The notes below the pieces were generated by a model. That model did no database searches, was not told the origin of the DNA, and saw nothing but the letters and a program-made list of their open reading frames with translations. From Ciborinia camelliae (lineage: Eukaryota; Ascomycota; Leotiomycetes; Helotiales; Sclerotiniaceae), in contig JANPYM010000007.1 of assembly GCA_025890175.1 (NCBI GenBank), forward strand, positions 2,603,063-2,667,062: a stretch of 64,000 nucleotides of DNA, read 5' to 3'. The position numbers and the translations under genes are program-made. Below are positions 22,899-31,885 of the stretch, piece after piece; position 1 is the first letter of the stretch, and every line of letters begins with the position of its first letter.

Positions 22899-24617
22899 GA
22901 TGCTGTTGGTTTTGGATGAATACGTAAAGGTTATGAATGGTTGTGTGGAAGGCCAGCGGCTGGGTGGATGGAAAGTGGTGTATGTATCAGTAGGTGAAAA
23001 AAATAAAATGGTGGAAGGGGAGAGAAGGGCTCTTAAATCCAATTTACCCCGTATTCGCAATACTGCCGTAGAGAGAGTAATCTGCTACATAGACATTGCC
23101 TGCCGTATAGAGTACATATCGTCATCTCATATGGTCCTTAACGGCAGTGAATAGATTCACCTTTATTAATACGGAATTGAATGATGAGGGGCCACCGTGG
23201 TTCTTGTTTTAGGGTAGAGAGGTTGATTACATTGGAACTATGATCCTGAGGTAGTGAGCTCTAGTCGTACCTTCCAATGCTTAACAATGACTTTACTGGG
23301 TACCTTTTCATCAATGAGTTGTCTGTATTAAGAGTGCATGAACGTAATCAGCTCGAGTGGGACATTAGTAAGTTGAAAATGAAAGTTACTTGCAAGATTA
23401 GATGAGAAGGTAGCCTGATATCCTCAGCAACGCATGGTGATTAGTTCGATCTACCTTCATGATTTCGTAATGAATTCAACTATTGGAAACGAGGGGTAGA
23501 TAACCAGAAGTCTAATGAACAATTACTTTTATTGGATGGTAACGCATATACAAAAGTTCTGGTAGTGGCCATCACGTTGAAGTGTAAATATATATTTATA
23601 CTTCAAGTTCAATATTGGTATCACAATGGGAAATGGTAAAGACGCATAGCGCTATAGTGTTCACACTGTATATTGTTTTTGCGCTTGTCTTTAAACTACA
23701 CTTTGAGTTGTATCATGCGCGTAGATACTGTATCACTAGCGCGGACGAAGCGCAGCACCCTCGATATTCAAAGAAGAGATATTGTTGGGATAATCACGTG
23801 ACTACGACACGCCGGCGCTAGTATACGCTAGCGGGCTTCTCTAACATACATATTTTAAAACACTGAATTGATTATGTAAGCCCTGGAACTGACTGATGCG
23901 GATTGGCTGAAAAAAATACGTAAGGTCAAAATTAATTGATTCATAGGGCTCTACAAGCTGCGCAGTATAGGTTCGATTTGTAGCATAGCATTTTTAAAGA
24001 ACAAGCCGAATACATTGCATACTTATAGTATATCCGTCTTCACCACCCATGGTGATACCAACAACAGAAAATCGAATATACAAAATTCGAAAAGAAAGTA
24101 ATACGGTATACAAAGTCGAATTACTCTTAGTGGCCTACGCAGAACATTTTCTTCGCCAAAGCTCTGAAATATACCCTCAATAATATTTAAGAATCAGTCC
24201 GAGTCTTTTGATTTGAGTATATTGAATGATTAGATCATCTAATTGAACGACACTATATTATTGTTGGTATCACCTCGGTGGTATTTGGTATAGTCGATCA
24301 ACTGATATGTTAAATGGTATTAATAGTATGATATAGTCATTCTATTGAAAGGCTGAAAGCTACATAGGACTTATAGACCTATGGATCGCCTAGTGCAATC
24401 ATGTGCTAATGCCAAGCGTGTGACTTGTTACATGCTTGAGATGTCGAAACATAAATAAATCAAGTACTAATTATACAAAAACAATAACTAAACAATTCAA
24501 ATTTTTTACATATAAATTAAAGAGCCTTTTATCAAAATAAATGATTAATTTATTATCTCAATAAAAGTTGGAACATATTAATATTTGTAGTGTTTCTAAT
24601 TTATTTAAATAGCAAAC
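22899..24617. other. AT-rich repeat-bearing intergenic region
   Basis: No supported gene. It contains the promoter side of the AT-hook gene and two inverted copies of the hairpin motif (about 24040-24070 and 24260-24300). Directly before the first DPWP gene is a block ATTATACAAAAACAATA that recurs before the second DPWP gene. Confidence 0.55.
24040..24300. repeat. Short inverted-repeat element with GGTGAT hairpin ends
   Basis: The left end carries CACCCATGGTGATACCAACAA and the right end TTGTTGGTATCACCTCGGTGG in inverse orientation, about 240 bp apart, like the termini of a small non-autonomous element. Related single ends lie at about 9190-9235 and 21298-21340. Confidence 0.55.
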
Positions 24618-25028
24618 ATGGTTTGGCATCATTCCGAAGAGAATTGTCTCTTGGAGATTTACCGTAGTTATGAAAAACCAATGACAATCGCTAAATGGAA
24701 TGACATGGCTCGCGAATTTGGTGTCCAACAAACACGACACTTATCCGGCGGCGATCTTCAAGATACGGACCCCTGGCCTCCGAAAAATGTTTCCGGCAGG
24801 ATTTTGAGGGAGAAAATGAAGCGCTTATTTGAAAGAGATGATCATAAGAAAATGCACGATCAACGATTAATACAGCGTTTGATGGAACTTAGAGAGGAAG
24901 AAAATAAAAGACAGGAGGCAGCACAGAGCCTTTTGAAACTCTCTGAAAGTGAGGAGAAGAAAAGACAGGAAGCAGCACAGAGCCTTTTAGAACTCGCTCA
25001 CAGTCAGAATGCAAAACCAACTGAATGA
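24618..25028 (+). CDS. DPWP-family Myb/SANT-like protein A
   Basis: Real ATG, single exon, 136 residues. The N-terminal 70 residues look like a Myb/SANT helix-turn-helix: SEENCLLEIYRSY, KWNDMAREFGVQQTRHL, GGDLQDTDPWP, then ILREKMKRLFER as the last basic helix. The C-terminal half is a charged coiled coil made of a repeated unit EEENKRQEAAQSLLKL / EEKKRQEAAQSLLEL. The domain is strongly similar to the gene about 780 bp downstream and more weakly to the minus-strand gene at 44116-44472; all share RHxxGGxLxDxDPWP. No known family name comes to mind; DNA binding is inferred from the Myb-like pattern only. The AT-rich neighbourhood suggests lineage-specific expansion. Confidence 0.65.
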   Translation: MVWHHSEENCLLEIYRSYEKPMTIAKWNDMAREFGVQQTRHLSGGDLQDTDPWPPKNVSGRILREKMKRLFERDDHKKMHDQRLIQRLMELREEENKRQEAAQSLLKLSESEEKKRQEAAQSLLELAHSQNAKPTE

Positions 25029-25804
25029 GTATGTGTAGCCCTACAATCATGTTGATCGTATTAGGGGGAGCAGTATGAAGTGTCTAGCGTACGAACTAGC
25101 ACCTTTCAACGCTCTCTATATAAGAGGAAATCTACCTTAGTATAGGTAGGTAGGGTAGTACATAGGTAGGTAGTATTATAGAAATTAAGAATGAATATAA
25201 CTATTAACAGCTTAACATCCATATGGCTCTTTAGCTTTAAAAAAGAATATAAATAAACAAAACGAAAATCTGTTCCGATGTCAATGAATCCAAGCAATGT
25301 GACCAAGTGAAAATCAAGTATGTAATTGGGGAATTTGATGGCATCTAAGTAAATAAAATATAACGGACATATAAAAGCCCCCTCGTAGGACTTAGCTCTA
25401 GATACCCATCATTAATTAAATATTCAGTTTATAGGAAAAGACCGTCTTTACCATTAGAGAGCTAGCTACCTAGCTATCTTAGGCATCATTTACTCCTGCA
25501 TCATTTACTCCTCATTCTTACAATTCCCTTTTCTAAAGTGATTAGATTTTAGCATAAATACAATTATCAAGTCACCATTCCTTTTTGTCCCAGTAGCAAC
25601 TGTATAAATTAAGTATTATACAAAAACAATACTTGAACAATATACATTACTTATAATATAAATAATGATAAAACTTTCAAAATAACTCACTTATTACTCT
25701 AAACTAAACATTAAAACACAAAAAAACAAAAAGATTCTTCTCCTTACACAAAGATTAGAAAATCTTTAGTATTCAGAACCCTTTTGACTCACCAAACCGC
25801 GAAC
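25029..25804. other. Spacer between DPWP genes A and B with a dispersed repeat
   Basis: AT-rich. At about 25527-25600 it carries a copy of a dispersed repeat (TCTAAAGTGATTAGATTTTA, TATCAAGTCACCATTCC) that recurs near 29535-29610. From 25610 the sequence resembles the upstream region of gene A (TTATACAAAAACAATA), so the duplication included promoter sequence. Confidence 0.6.
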
Positions 25805-26674
25805 ATGCAAGTCAACAACTTGGACGTCGCCGACCCCGGTGAACCACACAAAACTGTTATCCGTTGGATTGATTCCGAAAAACATTTTTTGTTAGAGCTC
25901 TACGCCCAAATCGCAAAACAAATGTCATATGGCAAATGGAACGATATCGCTCGCCAATTTGCCGTCGAACAAGCGCGACATTTGCCCGGTGGCGGTCTTC
26001 ACGATATAGATCCCTGGCCTGAGAGATTTGTTTCTGTTAATCAATTAAGAAAAGCATACTCACGCTTTTTGGAGAAGGAGGAGAAGAAAAGACAGAAGGC
26101 AGCAGAAGGCCTTTTGGAACTCGCTCGCGGTTCCGCCGAAATTAGAATGCAAGAGCAACAAAATGATAATGTGCAACATCCTCAAAATAGCAACCTCCAA
26201 CTTCTTGACGAGAATTTTATCACAATCCCCGAAGGTAGCATTCTACTTCGAGATGGAAGGATTCTTTTTATTTCTGGAACTGTGATTCAGATGGAGAAGG
26301 AGAAGAAAAGACAGAAGGCAGCAGAAGGCCTTTTGGAACTCGCTCGCGGTTCCGCCGAAATTAGGATGCAAGAGCAACAAAATGATAATGTGCAACATCC
26401 TCAAGGTAGCAACCTCCAACTTTTTGACGAGAATTTCATCACAATCCCCGAAGGTAGCATTCTACTTCAAGATGGAAGGATCCTTTTGACTTCTGGAACT
26501 GTGATTCGGAGTTCCGGATACTCTCCCAACATGGAGCCTTCTCACTATAACATCCAATTTCTTGAATCTGCCGTCCCAATCCCTCAAGGCAGCAGGCTTC
26601 TTCCAAATGGAAGAATGCATTTGCGAACTATACTCCCCCGTATCAGCTCCCCAGGTCGAGAACCAAATTCCTGA
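25805..26674 (+). CDS. DPWP-family Myb/SANT-like protein B with tandem C-terminal repeats
   Basis: The start is the ATG at 25805 (MQVNNLDVADPGEP); the reading frame is open a few codons further but without ATG. The product is 289 residues. The N-terminal domain matches protein A closely: SEKHFLLELYAQI, KWNDIARQFAVEQARHL, GGGLHDIDPWP, LRKAYSRFLEKEE. The C-terminal two thirds consist of two nearly identical 73-residue repeats (coiled-coil KKRQKAAEGLLELARG, then NFITIPEGSILLxDGRIL) and a third degenerate half-repeat (VPIPQGSRLLPNGRMHL). The beta-like part of the repeat recalls no named domain. Tandem to gene A on the same strand; the pair arose by duplication. Function unknown; binding of DNA by the N-terminal domain is inference. 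Confidence 0.68.
   Translation: MQVNNLDVADPGEPHKTVIRWIDSEKHFLLELYAQIAKQMSYGKWNDIARQFAVEQARHLPGGGLHDIDPWPERFVSVNQLRKAYSRFLEKEEKKRQKAAEGLLELARGSAEIRMQEQQNDNVQHPQNSNLQLLDENFITIPEGSILLRDGRILFISGTVIQMEKEKKRQKAAEGLLELARGSAEIRMQEQQNDNVQHPQGSNLQLFDENFITIPEGSILLQDGRILLTSGTVIRSSGYSPNMEPSHYNIQFLESAVPIPQGSRLLPNGRMHLRTILPRISSPGREPNS
26081..26510. repeat. 219-bp intragenic tandem duplication in DPWP gene B
   Basis: Unit one starts with GAGAAGAAAAGACAGAAGGC at 26081 and unit two at 26300. The copies differ at few positions over about 210 bp and preserve the frame (73 codons). Confidence 0.92.
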
Positions 26675-27537
26675 AGATGATGCTAAAACTTCCTGATGGT
26701 AGAATGAATCACACTCAACCTAATGGAAGACATCCACTTCCAAACTCTCCCAACTCAGCTCCCCCTCAGGGCAAAATAGGATGATAACTGCACAATGCAT
26801 GTAGGACTCATCCGTTTGCATAGTTCCAAGTGACAAACTTGTGACCCAACTGTGATTTAGGCTTGCCTTGATCAAGTGATCAGGTTGTGCAATCCCATAT
26901 GATAACTGGAGTTCGGAGTTTTTGTAATTTATATAATCAATTTAACCCAAAAGAAAACTGTCTCATGTGAAAATAAAAACTGTAAATACCGGATAGAAAC
27001 ATAATGTGATCAGCATAAAAAGATCCCCCTTGTTTCTTTTGTGTGATATCTCTGGATAACAATAATGTGAACTTGTTCAGGAAAGAAAAATACATAGACT
27101 TTGTATGAAGAATGATTAGTTAAGTTACTTAAGTAATATTTGTAAATCATGTACAAACAGCAGGATTGTTTGCAATCCCTTTCATCTGCACTTCAATTGC
27201 TCATCCACTCGGGTGACTTTCTGACCCTTTGGAGCCTCAATTTGAATATACAATTTGAATGTACATGAAAGGATTACGGTACGTATTGCCTATGCTCAAT
27301 TATATTCTTACTGTCTGACAACTGTCTGGCACATGGGTGCCACTGATGCCAGAAACGGCCTTGTGATTTCGATTACACAATTGACCATTTTGTTCCTCTA
27401 GTTTGAAAATACACCTGCACTGAGCTGGCGTTATCCATTGCTCCATTTCAGAAATATGATGGAAGCTAAAACGGAACATACTACTATTGAACCACACTAT
27501 ACCCCTAAGGGCGACACTGCCTATACTACTTAAGCTA
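26675..27537. other. AT-rich intergenic, no gene seen
   Basis: 3' flank of DPWP gene B. A minus-strand frame of 88 codons at 27300-27566 is unsupported. Confidence 0.5.
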
Positions 27538-27903
27538 ATGAACCTCCTCCGCAATTGTCGCAACACGTGTCATAACAAACCGGATCCTGAAGGAGGGAAA
27601 GATTGTAAGGATGAATATGTAAAACTTATGTGCGAGTTTGCGATTATGGGAATGTGAAAACGAGACGATCGTAAGGCTTATGAAGATAATAAAGATTGGG
27701 GCGATGGAGTGATTATGTGGGAACTAAGGGAGTCGCATCGGATGCAGATTTATGGCGGAGAGACCTGGAAAGAAGCTGGTTCAGTATTGTTCTTGAGAAG
27801 ATGTAAAGAAGATGATGCTTCACCTGGCATTGGGTTTCGAGAACCAAGGAGGAAACTGAATGCTACCGTCGAAGATACTCAAGAGATGTTGAGGATATCA
27901 TGA
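27538..27903 (+). pseudogene. Possible small gene remnant interrupted by one TGA
   Basis: From ATG 27538 the frame runs 121 codons to a stop at 27901-27903 with a single in-frame TGA at 27655-27657 (after FAIMGM). The sense codons on both sides look coding-like (CHNKPDPEGGKDCKDEYVKL before; KAYEDNKDWGDGVIMWELRE and WKEAGSVLFLRRCKEDD after). The TGA could be a CGA to TGA transition. No family was recognised; chance openness is a real alternative. Confidence 0.3.
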
Positions 27904-28303
27904 AGCTGGCTAGGATATAGTGTTTTTGTTTAAGGGTAATCGAATAGATTTTGGCATTTCTATTTATTTAATGATCTGAAGAGTGTCAAAAATGAGGATA
28001 ATATTTACGCACATGTTCATGCGCTCAATTGATGTGAGGTGTGTCACAAACCCAATTTCATGTCACGATATGATTTTATGATCACGGTAATAAAACGAAA
28101 GATTATCATACTCACGTCAAAAGCACCAGAACCAGAACCACTAGCACAGGAGGAGGAAGAGAACTCTAGACCAAGAAAAGAAGAAGTCTAAAGGTCCCCC
28201 CAACAAAAAAAAAAGAATAAAAAAATGTTTTCACTTGAGGGAGTAGCGCCGACAGCTAGTTACTCGATACTTATGTCGCTGGCGTTTTGGCTATAGTAAC
28301 CAG
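27904..28303. other. Intergenic upstream of the structured-RNA candidate
   Basis: AT-rich, with an A-run near 28205-28225 shortly before the RNA candidate. No gene. Confidence 0.45.
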
Positions 28304-28665
28304 CGAACCACCCGGTGGCCGAAGCGTATAGGCTCAAGGCCTGATCTGAACCGTTACAGTTGATCAGGAAAGTCCACGCATGAACTTTTTACCGACAGGT
28401 GAATCTGCTTAAAGCTCGGTACGACTCATTGTTCCCTCAGGTGTCTATTATTCTATGTCCCATCCCAGCTTCAAGGGAGTGAAAGGCGGGAGACCCACGC
28501 ACCAATCTCTCCTCCACTGCACGGGTCCGTGATCTGATACAGATCACGCCGCAAAACGGGGTCAACATAATATTGAATAATGATCGATGAAGACTGCCTC
28601 TTCAACCGGGTAACGCATCCTCGCACACAATGGGCTGTTTTCAGACTCCCCCGGGGGTGGTTTCG
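28304..28665 (+). ncRNA. Structured RNA candidate with RNase P/MRP-like core
   Basis: A roughly 360-nt interval in which the ends pair: CGAACCACCC (28304-28313) with GGGTGGTTTCG (28655-28665), ten pairs and one bulge. Just inside, CCTGATC...GATCAGG (28340-28368) makes a hairpin leading directly into GGAAAGTCCACG (about 28367-28378), which resembles conserved region I of RNase P/MRP RNAs. Near the 3' end GCACACAATGGGCTG (28623-28637) resembles conserved region V, and GTCCA (28372-28376) can pair with TGGGC (28631-28635) as helix P4. Further hairpins lie between, including CGTGATCT/AGATCACG (28528-28548) and ACCGA/TCGGT (28391-28420). The order P1, P3, CR-I, CR-V, P1' is that of P/MRP RNA. Against it: the P3 domain is small, P2 is unclear and an internal T5 could stop Pol III. 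A T6 run at about 28714-28719 may terminate transcription. Confidence 0.42.
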
Positions 28666-29429
28666 GTTCCCATGTGATTAAGTATTACCCACCACACTAG
28701 CCATTGCTAATCATTTTTTGAGGATGAGAAGCGAGCGCTCTACCATTGAGCCACCAGCCAGCGGATGTTCGATACCTTGTGCGAGTCTATTTAATATTAT
28801 ATCTATCAAACATGTTTGCCGAAAAAGTGAATTGATTTTTGAGGCGGAGACGATCATGAGTCAGCACAAACTACAAACTGCTCAAAAGTCATGAGAATCC
28901 CTACAGGGATAGAATTAAAGGATAGCGTCGAGGAGTAGGTATTGAAGTTCCAATAATTCCAAAGTGATGCAATCAATTGAAACATTGAGAACTATCAGGT
29001 CAATTGAAAGGTCGCATCAACAACTTTGACTTTTGATTGCATCGTTAGGAACATATTCGCGAGTACCCAAGAGTACCAGCGTAGCATACATTGACCTGAT
29101 CATACATGTTAATAACAAGTCAAAAGCTACAAAAAATTATTTTAGGTGAGGGAAAAGCTGAACACAGGATATAAACACAGCACGAACATAGTCAATGACA
29201 ATCACGGAAGTAAACCAAGCAAAGCATACTTTACACAATAGCGGAAACTGCGTTAAAAGTACATATTACGAGGTTATCTCTTGCCATTCACTGCAGGAAT
29301 GAGGGTAGTTTTATCAAGTCACATGGGCACTAGACTAGCGTAGTTAGTATTAGCTTAGGACCTGGCTTATAAGCAGCCACAGTTTAACTTTCCCACGTTT
29401 TTATACTGCCTACAGTAGATAGTTAATGC

Positions 29430-29610
29430 CTTAGGCATCCAATCTTAGAATAGCTTCACACTAGCTTCACATTAGCTTCACGCTAGCGGATCGGGCTCGT
29501 AGCTTAAAAGGCTGCTCGCCCTTACGACACTATTTCCTAAAGTGATATTAGATATTAGCATAATATGATCATCAAGTCTAAACTTCCTCTTCGTCTCTGT
29601 GGCGGTATAT
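29430..29610. repeat. Dispersed repeat, copy 1
   Basis: Shares GGATCGGGCTCGTAGCTTA, AAGGCT and downstream TCTAAAG/CCTAAAGTGAT...TTAGCATAAT with 31705-31885, in the same order. Its 3' part also matches 25527-25600. Confidence 0.7.
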
Positions 29611-29668
29611 GTTGGATTGAACCGAAGACCCGCCTTGAGCCTTTAGCTGACCACAGAAATCCTTGTGT

Positions 29669-29815
29669 TTGTCATGCCTAGGCCCCTGCCTAGTGAATGC
29701 CTTGTAGCCATTCACGTGATCACCCTCTATATTAGATGGTGATCTTCTGAAGAGGATCCTTTTGCTGAAGGGATCCTCTTCAGCATAGTTCTTTTATCTA
29801 ATACAGTACCTAGAC
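29669..29815. repeat. Inverse copy of the 10.3-kb dispersed repeat
   Basis: Reverse complement of 10298-10437 with scattered differences: TGTCATGCCTAGGCCCCTGC, TCACGTGATC, and AGCATAGTTCTTTTATCTAA at the far end. Confidence 0.8.
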
Positions 29816-31704
29816 CTCATTCCCCATATGCCCTAGGTGACGTGCCTGACAAAAGCCACTTTGATGTGTCACGAACGAAATCAAATTCAAGTCCATGCCG
29901 CTCCTCTTGCATGCAAAAGAATCCGATCCACTAAATAAATCAGGAGATAACATCATCTTCTCTTTACATGAATGGCTTATGTTCTGGGTCGCGACAAAGC
30001 TGCCTCGCGCACACTCGAGTAATGGCGTAGGAAACTGAGGTTTCTAGACGATCTCACCTCCAGCCAAAATTGATCAGCTTGTGATTTTTAGCGTCATATG
30101 GATAATATATTTTATTCTTTAGCCTCTATTTCCACACCAAGCTTTCATAATTCATGTTCCAGCATTGATTCCTCCGTGAAATGTAAATTTTGTGGCTGGT
30201 ATGCACTCAACCAACTGGAAAACGCCGGCACAAGCCATTGACTTTCATATATCTAGTTGACAATTCAGTGGCGGGGGATTGCACTACGTGTCAAAACACC
30301 CATTAAATAATGATTGATTAGCTAGGAAGTTGAGTGAAGTTGCCACGTGCTTAACCTCAAATAACATACATTCTTTCTACTACTTATGTCAACTCTACAA
30401 GCAGTGATGATTAGGATCAACTTCCTGGCTTGAGCTTGATAAAAGACTTACATATAAAAAGGTAAATTTGTTAGATTGATCTAATGACTCGCTGTTTCAT
30501 TAATAATTCATGAAGTGTCTCTTAAATAACGAAGGAAGGGCTTAGGCCTCGGGCGACTTCACGCCCCACAATTGGCTTGGCATACAACTCGCTTAATAAA
30601 TTTGCCCCGCTCGCCAAATCTGATTTGCAGGGTACTCTTGAGCGTACTTCCTTTTCCATCTAGATTAGAAAAGGACTGTCATTCTCGTCCATCAGATCGT
30701 CAAAATAGCTACATAATTAAAAACTTTTGGTTGTAAAAGAACTAATTACTTTTATCTTGTGTCCTATAAGCTTTCAACGTCGAAAAAAAGTATAACTATT
30801 TCATACTACCTAGGTACTAAGCTCTGCGCTAATCATACTACCATCTTATATCAGCATACTACAGGTTGTCATTCCTGTCCAAAAATGTTTCGTATTATCA
30901 TTTAATCTTTTCTACTCTAGATAAAATAGTAAACTCTTTCTTTCATCTCCCCATCAAAAATTGACTCATGAAATCCAAATTACAAAAGTATAATGAATAA
31001 CCAGCCGGGCTGTATGACCAGCACAACCTCTTTTCACTCCCCATAACGCAAAACTTAAATTATAGAAAACTTCAAAACAGGAAATACTAGCAGCTCAAGA
31101 AGGCTATCCTTTTGTATCGAGAAATTGAACGGAATTTGGGGCTAGACACCACATGACTTTTCCAACAAGTGTATCATAATAGAGTGTTATAGTTAGGGTA
31201 ACGAAAGACTGTTCTTTTATCAGACATACAGTTTAACTTGCTTGATATTAGTTCTAGTGTACTTCAGTGAACGGCTCGCTACCATGACCTATCTACCAAG
31301 GCAGCTAGAGTGGGGTTTCTTCTCAACCCTACTTTTTCAAACTATTTAAGAGGTAGTGGTGGTTGAGTGACTTGACTTATACAAAACATTCCGCTAATAT
31401 GACAACAGATTTCCCAGGTCTTGGTGTGCGAGTTACGCCAGGCAGAGACAATTGGAACTTTGGGGGTCTCCAGCAGTTCATGGAGAGTCCTTATGTATCA
31501 AGCAGTTGAATAGGACCGCGAGTAACTCCCCTCCATCATGGGCCTTGCTAACTAACCCACAGGCTATACAGTCATTCTAATTAGAGATGAAAATGGACGT
31601 ATTATAATTGGACCAGGTATTTATTACCATTCTGCAGATTTCGTGGCTTGCTGTCGATTTAGATGATGTTACGGGGTTATGTCTGGCCTCCAGCTTCCCG
31701 TACA

Positions 31705-31885
31705 TAGTCGATGCCTGAGGCAGCAGACTAGAATAGCTCCCCCTAGCGTAATCGCTTAGGATCGGGCTCGTAGCTTATAAGGCTCTTCGCCTCTAGAATC
31801 TTCTTCTAAAGATCAGTATTAGCGATCTTTAGTCAATATGAGATATTAGTCGACACTTCCATTTCATCATCGTGGCAGATGAGAC
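31705..31885. repeat. Dispersed repeat, copy 2
   Basis: Counterpart of 29430-29610: GCCTGAGGCA, TAGAATAGCT, GGATCGGGCTCGTAGCTTA, TTCTAAAGATCAGTATTAG. About 2.3 kb from copy 1 and in the same orientation. Confidence 0.7.

Noticed and set aside
31399..31620. Small ORF MTTDFPGLGVRV... with a possible second exon reading GYTVILIRDENGR
   Set aside because: Two or more splice solutions are possible, none supported by a family, and the frame is short; it lies in repeat-rich DNA.
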